Below, in pieces: positions 8,675 to 18,902 of a DNA stretch of 64,000 nt. Source of the stretch: Snowella sp. (GTDB lineage Bacteria; Cyanobacteriota; Cyanobacteriia; Cyanobacteriales; Microcystaceae); NCBI GenBank assembly GCA_003249095.1, contig QBMS01000002.1, positions 6,711 to 70,710 of the forward strand, read 5' to 3'. Numbering within the stretch: the first letter of the stretch is position 1; every line of letters starts with the position of its first letter. Below the pieces are notes generated by a model, which was not told the origin of the DNA, did no database searches, and was given only the letters and a program-made list of their open reading frames with translations. A program made the position numbers and the translations under genes.

Positions 8675-10441
8675 GTGAATATTACAGTGACAAAAACAAT
8701 TATCAATAGTCAATTTGGCAGGGTTTATTCTATTCTTTGGGCCTGGGGACTCCTACCCTTAGTCGTGACGGGCTGTCAATCTCCCTCCGTTAGTCCTCCT
8801 CCTCAACAAGCCGCGATCGCGAATTCCCAAACGTTAAAACTACTCTCCTGGCAAGCTCCGACCATTCTTAATCCCCATCTCTCTACAGGATTTAAGGATG
8901 CAGAAGCCAGTCGGATTACCTTAGAACCCTTGGCGACTTTCGATAAAAAGGGTCAATTAGTTCCCTTTCTCGCGGCTGAGATTCCTTCTCTGACCAATGG
9001 CGGCCTGAGTAAGGATGGTAAATCTGTGACATGGAAGCTCAAAAAAGGGGTTAAATGGTCGGATGGTCAGCCTTTTACGGCCAAAGATGTGGTGTTTACC
9101 TACCAATTTATTACTAACCCTAAAGTGGGTTCGACTAGTGCGGGCAGTTACGAAGCGGTTAAACAAGTGGAAGCCCTAGATGACCATAGGGTAAAAATTA
9201 GTTTTAAAACACCTACTCCTGCTTGGTTTCTGCCCTTTGTTGGCAGTGAGGGCATGATTTTACCCAGTCATTTATTTGCTTCCTATAATGGTGAAAATGC
9301 AAGACAGGCTCCTAATAATTTAATGGCGATCGGGACAGGCCCCTACAAAGTTGTTCTCTTTAAGCCAGGGGATATCGTCGTTTATGAGCCGAATTCTAAT
9401 TTCCGAGAATCTAATCCATTAGGATTTAAAAAAATTGAGTTAAAAGGAGGAGGAGATGCGACATCGGCGGCACGGGCTGTATTGCAAACAGGGGATGCGG
9501 ATTATGGATTTAATTTACAGGTTGAAGCTCCGATTTTAAAAGAATTGGAAGCGGCGGGAAAAGGAAAAGTGGTGGCAAATTTGGGATCGTTGAGTGAGCG
9601 CATTACCTTAAATTTGACCGATCCGAATCAAGTGACCGAACAAGGTGAGCGGTCTAGTTTACAATTCCCCCATCCCTTTCTTCAGGATAAAAAAGTTCGA
9701 GAAGCTTTTGCTTTAGCGGTAGATCGAACGGCGATCGCTGAACAACTGTATGGCATAACGGGAAAGGCAACGGCCAATATTTTGCTCTTGCCCCAGGAAT
9801 ATTACTCACCCAATACGAAATACGAATTTAATCTGAAAAAAGCGGCTAATTTATTGGATGAAGCGGGTTGGAAGGATAGTAATAATGATGGAATTCGGGA
9901 TAAAAATGGGGTAGCAATGAAAGTTGTTTATCAAACAAGTGTTAATCCTCTGCGCCAGAAAACACAGCAGGTGGTGAAACAGGGATTGCAATCTATCGGC
10001 ATTAATGTAGAGCTAAAAAGTATTGATGCCAGTATCTTTTTTTCCAGCGATCCAGCTAATACGGATACGGTAGAACGCTTTAGTGCAGATTTACAAATGT
10101 TTACTACTGGAAACTCTAATCCCGATCCCAGTAAGTCCATGCAGGGGTTTACCTGTACGGCAATTCCGACTAAAGCGAATAATTGGACTGGCGATAATTA
10201 CGGACGTTATTGTAATCCTGAATTCGATAAACTTTGGCAAAAATCCCAACAGGAATTAGACCCGAAAAAACGACAACAATTATTTATTGCGATGAATGAT
10301 ATGATTATTAATAATTTTATTGTGATTCCCTTAGTACATCGTGCGGATGTAGTCGGTGTGGGGAATACTTTAATGGGAGTTGATCTCACGCCCTGGGACA
10401 GAAATACCTGGAATATTAAGGATTGGAAACGGGGCAGTTAA
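8675..10441 (+). CDS. Peptide/oligopeptide ABC transporter substrate-binding lipoprotein (SBP_bac_5)
   Basis: Lipobox 'VVTGC'; 'VTWKLKKGVKWSDGQPFTAKDVVFTYQF' family signature; start could be the GTG at 8675 or 8687. Confidence 0.9.
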   Translation: MNITVTKTIINSQFGRVYSILWAWGLLPLVVTGCQSPSVSPPPQQAAIANSQTLKLLSWQAPTILNPHLSTGFKDAEASRITLEPLATFDKKGQLVPFLAAEIPSLTNGGLSKDGKSVTWKLKKGVKWSDGQPFTAKDVVFTYQFITNPKVGSTSAGSYEAVKQVEALDDHRVKISFKTPTPAWFLPFVGSEGMILPSHLFASYNGENARQAPNNLMAIGTGPYKVVLFKPGDIVVYEPNSNFRESNPLGFKKIELKGGGDATSAARAVLQTGDADYGFNLQVEAPILKELEAAGKGKVVANLGSLSERITLNLTDPNQVTEQGERSSLQFPHPFLQDKKVREAFALAVDRTAIAEQLYGITGKATANILLLPQEYYSPNTKYEFNLKKAANLLDEAGWKDSNNDGIRDKNGVAMKVVYQTSVNPLRQKTQQVVKQGLQSIGINVELKSIDASIFFSSDPANTDTVERFSADLQMFTTGNSNPDPSKSMQGFTCTAIPTKANNWTGDNYGRYCNPEFDKLWQKSQQELDPKKRQQLFIAMNDMIINNFIVIPLVHRADVVGVGNTLMGVDLTPWDRNTWNIKDWKRGS

Positions 10442-10462
10442 AAGGGTTACTTTTAGGCGGAA

Positions 10463-10560
10463 GTTTTGGGTGCAAGTGCAAGTTTTTGGTGCAACTACAA
10501 GTTTTGGGCGCAAGTAACAAGTTTTAGGCGCAAGTAACAAGTTTTGGGCGCAAGCCTTGC
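10463..10560. repeat. Five tandem 19-20-bp units (GTTTTgGGCGCAAGTaaCAA) ending in a GC-rich hairpin
   Basis: Units at 10463, 10482, 10501, 10521 and 10541; last unit continues into GGGCGCAAGCCTTGCGCCC. Confidence 0.85.
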
Positions 10561-10589
10561 GCCCCTACTGAAATTTATCGCTGTAGTGA

Positions 10590-11189
10590 CTATTTAATAT
10601 CGTTTTTCTGCTTGATTTCATTCCTTGGTAAGGACACATCTATATTTATACCTCGGTCATAGATAACCAGATCCCATTGACCCGAACGATTAGTTTCAAA
10701 GGAAATAAAACGACCATTGCCGCTAATACTGGGACGACGCACTTCTCCTGGCAAATTTTGGGTAATATTCTTGGCTTCAAAGGTTTGTCGGTCATAAAAC
10801 CAAATATCGGATTTTCCCGATTGCTCAGAAACATACACCAGATAACGTCCATCGGCACTGATATCGGGTTGATCTTGAAAATTATTGGGTTGATTGACTC
10901 CAGGTAAGGGAACGACACGACGGTCAACCAGGTCGTAAAGCCAGATTCCCCGTTGTCTGCCGCGATCGGAGGCAAACACTAAATAACGACCATCATAGGA
11001 AAGACGGGAATTTTCTTCATTTCTGGTAGTATTCAGAGAAGATCCAAGATCCTGGGGGAGTGGTGCAATAAAACCCGTTTCTTGACAACTCTCTAAACCC
11101 ATGACTAAGGCGATCGCAACGAATAACGCCATTCCCTGGATGAGTCCAAACGGTTTCCTAAAATTATTTAATTTAGGATAAGACTTCAT
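10590..11189 (-). CDS. TolB/WD40-like beta-propeller lipoprotein
   Basis: Repeats 'RLSYDGRYLVFASDRGRQRGIWLYDL', 'DISADGRYLVYVSEQSGKSDIWFYD' and 'SISGNGRFISFETNRSGQWDLVIYD'; start set at MKSYPKLNNF. Confidence 0.82.
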   Translation of the reverse strand: MKSYPKLNNFRKPFGLIQGMALFVAIALVMGLESCQETGFIAPLPQDLGSSLNTTRNEENSRLSYDGRYLVFASDRGRQRGIWLYDLVDRRVVPLPGVNQPNNFQDQPDISADGRYLVYVSEQSGKSDIWFYDRQTFEAKNITQNLPGEVRRPSISGNGRFISFETNRSGQWDLVIYDRGINIDVSLPRNEIKQKNDIK

Positions 11190-11463
11190 GGGAATTAGTC
11201 GTCTGAACAGGGAGAGGCAGGACGCAACAATTGACATCATTTAAACAGACTTTTCCCCACTGCAAACCCCAACGGACTAACTCTACTCGATTATCAGTTT
11301 TGGTTTTAGTCAGAATATGGCTAATGTGATTATCAACCGTTCGTTTACTAATTTCTAGCTTTTCAGAAATTTCTAAATTGGTCAATCCGATGGCAACTAA
11401 TTCTAGAATTTCGATTTCACGTCCCGACAGAGAAACGGGGACTTGGGATTTGCTGCTCATCAT
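11173..11463 (-). CDS. Small LuxR/GerE-type HTH regulator, PedR-like
   Basis: 'LSGREIEILELVAIGLTNLEISEKLEISKRTVDNHISHIL' GerE HTH, no receiver domain, Cys-containing C-terminus. Confidence 0.85.
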   Translation of the reverse strand: MMSSKSQVPVSLSGREIEILELVAIGLTNLEISEKLEISKRTVDNHISHILTKTKTDNRVELVRWGLQWGKVCLNDVNCCVLPLPVQTTNSHEVLS

Positions 11464-11533
11464 AGGTCTACCTGCGAGTATATATACTTATTTTTATTCT
11501 AGAAGATAGAGGTAAGAAGAGTATATGGGTTTT

Positions 11534-12775
11534 CTAAATTTGAGCAATGTTGTTGGAATTTGACGAACAACAGAATTTCTCGACACAACGCACAAAAATT
11601 TCTACTCCCGTTGCGAGAACGGTTTCATCAAAATCAAAACGGGGATGGTGATGGGGATAGTGTAAGCCGAAATTCGCATTGGCAGACCCCAAAAAGAAAT
11701 AACAGCCTGGAACTTCTTTCAGGAAAAAGGACATATCTTCGCCGCCCATTGTATGACACTCTGGCACAACTCCCGCAGGGGTTTCGACGACTTCTAGGGC
11801 AACAGAACGCACGAGATCGGTTATTTGAGCATCGTTGATGACAGGAGGGTATAACTGCCAATAATCCAATTCGTAGGTCGCGCCGTGAGCCTGGCAAATG
11901 CCACGAATAATGGTTTCTAGCCGTTCGGGAAAATAGCCGTCAAAACAGGGGTTAAAGTAACGAACCGTGCCGCTCATCCTAGCACTATCGGCAATCACAT
12001 TTCGGGCGGTTCCTGCGTGTAGTTCTCCAATGGTGACAACGGCAGAATCCAGGGGATTCACATTGCGAGCGACAATCGTTTGGAGGGCATTGACGATCTG
12101 GGAACTCACTACCACTGAGTCAACGGTTTGATGAGGCATGGCTCCATGACCACCCCGACCGAAAATTTTACATTCAAAATAATCCGACGCAGCCATTAAT
12201 GCTCCCGTCCGCACGCCGACCGTTCCAATGGGTAAATTATTCCAGAGGTGCAAACCAATAATGGCATCCACGTCAGGATTTTTGAGGACTCCTTCCTCAA
12301 TCATGGGCTTTGCTCCCCCTGGCCCTTCTTCTGCGGGTTGAAAAATAATTTTGACCGTTCCCTCAAAGTCCTCTCGATGTTGCGATAAATAACAGGCTGT
12401 CCCTAACGCGATCGCGGTATGACCGTCGTGACCACAGGCGTGCATAATGCCTGGATGTTGAGAGCAATAGGAAACCTCATTTTCTTCCTGAATCGGTAAG
12501 GCATCCATATCTGCCCTAATGGCGAGGACAGGGCCAGAGCGGGAACCTTTAATTGTGGCGACAATCCCTGTTTTGGCGATGCCCGTTTGATGTTCAATAC
12601 CCATTTCCGTCAATTTCTCAGCAAGGAAAGCTGAGGTTAATTGTTCCTGAAAAGCTAACTCTGGGTGTTGGTGAATTTGTCGCCGCCATTGCACGATTTG
12701 AGGCTGGAGTGCGCGGACGGCTAACCGAACAGAAGAGGAACTAAGAGAAGAGAAATGGGGCAGGGTGGAAATCAT
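11534..12775 (-). CDS. M20 family amidohydrolase / peptidase
   Basis: 'RADMDALPIQEENEVSYCSQHPGIMHACGHDGHTAIALG' and 'FQPAEEGPGGAKPMIEEG'. Confidence 0.93.
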   Translation of the reverse strand: MISTLPHFSSLSSSSVRLAVRALQPQIVQWRRQIHQHPELAFQEQLTSAFLAEKLTEMGIEHQTGIAKTGIVATIKGSRSGPVLAIRADMDALPIQEENEVSYCSQHPGIMHACGHDGHTAIALGTACYLSQHREDFEGTVKIIFQPAEEGPGGAKPMIEEGVLKNPDVDAIIGLHLWNNLPIGTVGVRTGALMAASDYFECKIFGRGGHGAMPHQTVDSVVVSSQIVNALQTIVARNVNPLDSAVVTIGELHAGTARNVIADSARMSGTVRYFNPCFDGYFPERLETIIRGICQAHGATYELDYWQLYPPVINDAQITDLVRSVALEVVETPAGVVPECHTMGGEDMSFFLKEVPGCYFFLGSANANFGLHYPHHHPRFDFDETVLATGVEIFVRCVEKFCCSSNSNNIAQI

Positions 12776-12939
12776 AGAGGAGGAGAAATCGCAAGTTGCT
12801 TTCGGAATGGGGAAGAAGTTATTAGAAATATCATTATTTATCTTTAAATTATAGCAGATCCTTTCAGACTATCGCGAATACCGACTTCTGTTGGGAAATA
12901 CTTGGAGAAACAAGAAATTCATTTAAAAACTTTCTGAAA

Positions 12940-15900
12940 TCATTTTTCCGTTATTTCCAGTTGGCTAGAAGCAGACCGTCCAAATTCCTCTGGAGCGTAT
13001 TGGAGATGCACCTCTGTGCCTGGCCAATCAAATAAGCCAGGCGTAACCGATCGCACTAAATAATGGAGGGTATAAACTCCCGCTTCTAAATGATCTCCGT
13101 AGGCCGATACACGATCGCGATGAATTTGTTGATAATTAATTTCCCAACTATCGGGTTGAGATTGAAAATAGGTCGGAGCCGTTTGAAAACTGGTATCAAT
13201 GGCTTCCAATCCTGCGGGCAAGGGATCATTAATTACCAAATGATCAATGGGATGATCGGTGATAATTTCTAACTCCAGATCGAATACCTGACCTGGGGGA
13301 ATGGAGAAAGGTTTATTATCAGCAACTAATCCTTGTTCAGCGAGTATTTTAGTTGCATTGGCAGGATGGACATAGCGTGTAATTCGTAGCCCGTTTAATT
13401 GTCCAGGTTGATTGCCTGGTAAACGATAACGATAGGCCGCTAGATAATGAAGGATTCCCATACCTGATTTTTTTAGGGTTAACTGATGATTGCCCTTGGG
13501 TAATTGGGGCGTAGCAAGGGTAAGATTTTCAGTGAATTTTTCTGTTCCCTTAAATTGAGATTTTAGTAATAGCTTACGGTCTAATTCTACCGAAGCTTGA
13601 AAATTACTAGGCTTGTCTTCCAACTGACTATAATCTACTAAAGCCATTAACGCTTGAGCATTATCATAACTATTTTGCCAGAGGCCATCCCGTCGCAGGG
13701 AAAGTAAACCTTTTAGGAAACGATCAATCTCTTCTAAGGGTTGTTTTTGGATAATAAATAATTGTAGAGCCTGGGATTGGTTTGTCGTAGCAGAATTAAA
13801 CCAACGCCAACCCTGGGGAAGATTGGTATTAATCACGGCATTACGACCCGTTTCATAGATAGATTGTTGAATTTTTTGGGTTAATTGTTGGGCTTCTGTT
13901 TGCCAATTCGGAAATTGACTGAGATAACGGGCTAATTGAATTTGGTTTGTTAAATCGAAGGAGTCTTTTTGTTCATAAAGACTGGATAGAAAATCTTCTC
14001 GTGTTTCACCTAATTGGGATAAAGCTTGTAATGCCTGTAAACGAACTTGATTTTTACAAAGAGCCGTATCGCAAAGCCCAGAGATGCTAGGATTCGTGAT
14101 GATTTTGGCTAAATATTTTTTCAGATTATTCAACATGACAGGATTTACTTCAAAGCCTGCTGCTTTCACTTGCGCTAGACTCATGGCGGCATAGGGCGTG
14201 ATAAATAAATCAGATTTTTTAGCATCGGGATAACTGGCAAATCCACCATCTTCTTGTTGTAATTTTGCCAACTCTAGCAAGGATTTTTCAATTACTTTTT
14301 CTAAATCAAATTGGGTTTGAATCTGGGGATATTTTTGGGATAATATTTCTAAATTTGCGGCGATAATCAACTGACTGGCTATCGGCTCCAAAAAAGGTAA
14401 TTCCTCATTATTGAAGACTTTTTTAGCGGGAACAATTATCTCAGGAATTAAGCTACTGGCTAAATTAATTTCTAAACCACCAACATCGGCGATCGCGTTT
14501 TGATCAATATTTAGGGGAATCGTCACGCGATTAGGGGTTGTTCCCGTTGTCACTATTTGTTCCGTTATCGCTAAATCTTCAACCTTGAGGGGAACTTCAA
14601 AGCTATCCATTTCTTGATTTAATTGGCTAGAAAACTGTACCGTTCCCCTTCCAACCTGTTTCGCAATTATCGGAAAACGATAGGCTTGGGTTCCTGAATT
14701 TGCAGAGATTTCCAAGGTCGATTTTTCGGCAAACTTTAAATTTTGATTTAACGAACTGGTAATCTTTAATGTCCCCGTTTCTCTCTGAGTATTCGTGACC
14801 GATAAACCACCTAGAAAGCGATCGCCGAGTCGGGCAAATTGGGGTAAAAGGGGATTCGTCACTAGGGGTTTAGTGGTCACAAACGTGCTTTCACCATTCC
14901 CAAAATGCCAGTTTCCATCAGTCGCCACAGCCATCACCCGCCAACTCGTCAGATCATCGGGCAGGGTAAAATTAACGCTTGCTTGACCCTGGGCATCGGT
15001 GAGGACGGAGCCATCGTAATAGGCGATCGCTTGAAAATCCCGACGAATCTGGGTACTGCCAATCCCCGTAGAAGTTCCGCCCCCATAGCCCCAGCCTTTT
15101 TCCAAGGGAGAAGCCATCGGCGTTAAAATCACCTGGGGACGATTATCCGCAAGACGGGTAGAAATATCCTGATCCGCATAGACAGTTTTGACTAAATCTG
15201 GGGGACGATAACCCGTTAACTGCAATACGGCATCATTAACAACCATGACGCTCACCTGTCCCTGTACGGGTTGCCCTTGCAAATTCGTTAAATTGAGGGT
15301 TAGATTTTGAGTATTTTTCGGTTGTAACTCGTTTTTTTGTGGTGTAATTTTAACCTTTAAGTATTGATCTTCTAGATTCAAATTAAAGGGAGCAAACCCA
15401 ATTTTAACTAACTTATCTACGGAACCTGTTTCTGTTTCGTTGAGAGGTTTACCCTGTCTCACCAATACGGCTTCCACTGCGGCATTGGGTAACATTTCTG
15501 GTGTAATTTGAAACTGAATTTTTGGGGCATTTCCTTTTACTTTTTGCAATGTACTATAAATCGTATTATGGCGCACGACGGCAAAATATAATTCCGCTTC
15601 AGGATAGGGCGATTGAATCAACGCTGTTGCGGTTTCCCCCACTTTATAATGCTTTTTATCTAACTCAATACTTAAACGATTATTTCCATAGCGATCGCCC
15701 CAACTGACGGCATTATTTCCTGTCACCCAAACTTGTAAATCCGTTGCAGTTAACTCATTTTTAGCATTAACAAAATTGGCTTGAATGCGGTAGGAACCAC
15801 CATCGGGAGGCGTTAAGTTAATCGTCTGAGCTTCGGTACTAGAGTTAATTTCTTGTTCGGCAACTTTTTGGTATTGAATTTGATGACGAGCCGTTGCACT

Positions 15901-18669
15901 TCCTTCCTCTAATTGAGTCACACTACTATAATCAATTTTTTGTAATTCTACTCGAATTTTTTCGCCAGCAATAACTTTTCCATCGGGATCAGTCACAACG
16001 ATTTTAATCGGAAATCCTTGCCCAGCATTGGCCACAAAATCACTTTTTAACCCAATTAAACGATTGTCGGGAAAAGCGGTAAAGGTTTGGGTATTAGCAA
16101 CCGAAAGATTAGAGACATCTTTGACTTGGGCTTCCACTCGATATTGCATCGGGTAGGGCAAATCCTGAGCAACGGCGATCAATTGACTATTGTTACCCGT
16201 CGTATCTAAAACTGCGCTTCCTTGTAACACTTCATTGGGAACCTGGGGAGTTTCTTCTGGCCAAAACCACTGGCGACCAAAGGAAAATTCTTCCCAATTT
16301 TTGGGGATAAAATCAACCTTTTGACGAGTCACAAAATAATCCACTTTACCTGCTTGGACGGGCGCGCCAAAGAGATATTTACTGTCCGTTTTAGCAGTTA
16401 TCTTTTCACCCAGCAGAGCAAATTTTTTATCTAAACTTAAATCCACTTTAAAATTAGGGGGCTTAAATTCAGCGACTCGGAACTCTCCCTCAATTTCTGC
16501 GCCTGTTTCTGCTTTCGCATGGAGAGAATAATAGCCTAATGGTTGATTTTTTTCTAAGGGAATAGAGAAGGAAAACGTGCCAAAATCATTGCTGATCTCT
16601 GTCCCTAGATCCTTTGTTTTGCCATTGGGATCAATTAACTTAATTTGATAGGGCGTTGTTTTATCCTGGGTTAAAACACCATTTTTTAAATAATAAGCGG
16701 TTCCTGTAAACCAAGCTTTTTCTCCTGGTTGATAGAGTTGGCGATCGGAAAAAATTACGCCCCTAGATTGGGTTTTGTTTTCATCCCAATTGGCATCAAT
16801 GCCATACTCATAGGCTCCACTATATTCATCCGTGCGGGTGAAGGCCCAATCCTCATTTTCTCGGACAATCACCAATAATTTGGGAGCCGTTTTTTTAATT
16901 AAACAATTTTGCCAAACTTGCCCTTCTATTTTCGCAGTTCCCGTGTGATCTGTTTTCGTTACAGCACAGGTTTGAGTAGGATTTTTCGTTTTAGCTTCTA
17001 ATAGAGAAGGGTAAATTTCAACGCGGGCATTGGGAACCACAGAACCATCATTGAGATGATTCACTCTGACCAACCCTGATTCGGGAAACCATTGGGCAAA
17101 TACCCCTAAATTGGTTAATTGAACTAATCCATAAAATTCTGATTCTCGCCAAGCTTTTTTATTATTATCCGTATATTGATTGGTTTTAGCTTTAATGCCG
17201 TAGGCAATCATTCCTGTTGCTTTACCTAATTTTTCCTTGAGGGGAATAATATTATCAATGGTTTTATTTTTAGTTTCTTTGGCTGTAAAAGTTTGCCAAT
17301 TTTTTGCGCTCGGTAATAGGTCTTTGTTATTATTCTGGGAAAAGGCTGAATCGGTGAAAATTAAATCCGTTGGCTCGACCACTTTATAGGCGGCTTGATA
17401 CTGAGAATTCGGCAAATTAACGGTGGAAATATTCAGTCTTAGATTGAGATCTTTAGGAAAAATGTTTAAGCCCGTTGGAGCCCAAATATCGGGAGAAATA
17501 TCACCCGTTTGGTAATTGAGGGTAATCGGTTTTTCGAGGGTTTGTCCAAATTGATCTTTTAATTTTTCGTCGATCGCGATCGCGTAGTTCGTATTGGGTT
17601 CTAATGCCCAGGGATTGAGGCTGATATAATTATCCCCGTCATAGACTCTGACCACTTTGATCCCTTTTTTGGGGGGCGGATCAATCTTAATAGAGTCTAA
17701 AGCGGAACTGGCAACTAAACCATTATTAAATTTGAATTGGGGACTCCCTTGCACAAAACGACCGTAGGCTCCCCCCGCATCAGGCATTCCATAGGGTTCA
17801 ATTTTTTCAAACGCTAACGGTGAATAGGTAAAGACTTCCGTTGAATAGGCGATCGCTGAGGGTAGATTGCCATTAATGGAGCGTAAATCTTTATTAATTT
17901 TTAATTGATAATTTGTCGCTTTTTTTAAGGGATATTTAGGTTTAATGGTGTAGGTTTTAGATAGTAAAGAAGGGTCAAATTTTTCGTCAGGAGTATCAGG
18001 ATTAAGGGTATTTTTTTCGGTTTTTAAGTTGATATCTAGAGGAATACTTTGGGTTTGATCCTGGGGAATCAGTTTTAAATTTTCTCGCAAAGAATCCAGA
18101 TCCAATTCTACGTTAGATTTAAACTCAAGGGTCGGATTAATATCAATGGGTTCGGGTTGACTATCGGGTTCTTTTTGACTACGGGGTAATTCGCTTAATT
18201 GAATGTTTTCTGTGCTAAATGTCCAGGCTAAATCTTCTTTGAGTTGATGGTTTTTTAAATCTGCTAATCCTGCCTTGAGGGTGACTTGTAAACGAGTGGC
18301 TTTGGGAATAGCTTTATCTGCTTGGAATCCGATCATTTTAGGGGTTAGAAATCGAAATTTGCCAGGTAAAACGGGGTAAACTTCAAATTTCTCTAAAAGT
18401 TGCTGTTGTTGGGGACTCGCGATCGCCTCTAGGGGAATCAGGGGTTCTTTAAAACGAATCCGAATTTGGGCTAGGGGTTGACTTTCTCCCAAAGGACTAA
18501 TTTGCTCTATCCAGTCGGGCAATTCAGGTGCAGGCAAGGATTCAACGAAAGCAGGGCCGTTGGGAGCAAAGGGCAAATGTAAGAAACGACAAGCACTCAG
18601 GCTCACTACAAAACACACCAATAAAAATACTAATTTGCCCCAGCGTCTCATTTTTCTGTTAGTTGTCAT
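12940..18669 (-). CDS. Alpha-2-macroglobulin family lipoprotein (bacterial A2M-like), lacking a canonical thioester motif
   Basis: Lipobox 'VSLSAC'; MG-domain and A2M features ('GVIFSDRQLYQPGEKAWFTGTAY', 'LPDDLTSWRVMAVATDG'); start moved to ATG at 18669. Confidence 0.88.
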   Translation of the reverse strand: MTTNRKMRRWGKLVFLLVCFVVSLSACRFLHLPFAPNGPAFVESLPAPELPDWIEQISPLGESQPLAQIRIRFKEPLIPLEAIASPQQQQLLEKFEVYPVLPGKFRFLTPKMIGFQADKAIPKATRLQVTLKAGLADLKNHQLKEDLAWTFSTENIQLSELPRSQKEPDSQPEPIDINPTLEFKSNVELDLDSLRENLKLIPQDQTQSIPLDINLKTEKNTLNPDTPDEKFDPSLLSKTYTIKPKYPLKKATNYQLKINKDLRSINGNLPSAIAYSTEVFTYSPLAFEKIEPYGMPDAGGAYGRFVQGSPQFKFNNGLVASSALDSIKIDPPPKKGIKVVRVYDGDNYISLNPWALEPNTNYAIAIDEKLKDQFGQTLEKPITLNYQTGDISPDIWAPTGLNIFPKDLNLRLNISTVNLPNSQYQAAYKVVEPTDLIFTDSAFSQNNNKDLLPSAKNWQTFTAKETKNKTIDNIIPLKEKLGKATGMIAYGIKAKTNQYTDNNKKAWRESEFYGLVQLTNLGVFAQWFPESGLVRVNHLNDGSVVPNARVEIYPSLLEAKTKNPTQTCAVTKTDHTGTAKIEGQVWQNCLIKKTAPKLLVIVRENEDWAFTRTDEYSGAYEYGIDANWDENKTQSRGVIFSDRQLYQPGEKAWFTGTAYYLKNGVLTQDKTTPYQIKLIDPNGKTKDLGTEISNDFGTFSFSIPLEKNQPLGYYSLHAKAETGAEIEGEFRVAEFKPPNFKVDLSLDKKFALLGEKITAKTDSKYLFGAPVQAGKVDYFVTRQKVDFIPKNWEEFSFGRQWFWPEETPQVPNEVLQGSAVLDTTGNNSQLIAVAQDLPYPMQYRVEAQVKDVSNLSVANTQTFTAFPDNRLIGLKSDFVANAGQGFPIKIVVTDPDGKVIAGEKIRVELQKIDYSSVTQLEEGSATARHQIQYQKVAEQEINSSTEAQTINLTPPDGGSYRIQANFVNAKNELTATDLQVWVTGNNAVSWGDRYGNNRLSIELDKKHYKVGETATALIQSPYPEAELYFAVVRHNTIYSTLQKVKGNAPKIQFQITPEMLPNAAVEAVLVRQGKPLNETETGSVDKLVKIGFAPFNLNLEDQYLKVKITPQKNELQPKNTQNLTLNLTNLQGQPVQGQVSVMVVNDAVLQLTGYRPPDLVKTVYADQDISTRLADNRPQVILTPMASPLEKGWGYGGGTSTGIGSTQIRRDFQAIAYYDGSVLTDAQGQASVNFTLPDDLTSWRVMAVATDGNWHFGNGESTFVTTKPLVTNPLLPQFARLGDRFLGGLSVTNTQRETGTLKITSSLNQNLKFAEKSTLEISANSGTQAYRFPIIAKQVGRGTVQFSSQLNQEMDSFEVPLKVEDLAITEQIVTTGTTPNRVTIPLNIDQNAIADVGGLEINLASSLIPEIIVPAKKVFNNEELPFLEPIASQLIIAANLEILSQKYPQIQTQFDLEKVIEKSLLELAKLQQEDGGFASYPDAKKSDLFITPYAAMSLAQVKAAGFEVNPVMLNNLKKYLAKIITNPSISGLCDTALCKNQVRLQALQALSQLGETREDFLSSLYEQKDSFDLTNQIQLARYLSQFPNWQTEAQQLTQKIQQSIYETGRNAVINTNLPQGWRWFNSATTNQSQALQLFIIQKQPLEEIDRFLKGLLSLRRDGLWQNSYDNAQALMALVDYSQLEDKPSNFQASVELDRKLLLKSQFKGTEKFTENLTLATPQLPKGNHQLTLKKSGMGILHYLAAYRYRLPGNQPGQLNGLRITRYVHPANATKILAEQGLVADNKPFSIPPGQVFDLELEIITDHPIDHLVINDPLPAGLEAIDTSFQTAPTYFQSQPDSWEINYQQIHRDRVSAYGDHLEAGVYTLHYLVRSVTPGLFDWPGTEVHLQYAPEEFGRSASSQLEITEK

Positions 18670-18902
18670 GGCCGAATTCCCAATGCTCTGCTTCCTTCTT
18701 AACTCAGGACTAGAGGGGAGATGACGCTCTTGTACAATTCTTAATTTTTTTCTCCTTACGTCTTCTCCCGACAATTTTAGGCATACCAACCCCATTTTTT
18801 TGGAAATTTAAGCGGCGATCGCGACAAATATTCCAGGAAAAGAGTTTTTTTAGACAGATAAAAAAAGGTTTATCAGTTTGTTTTAACCCAATTTGCGATA
18901 CC

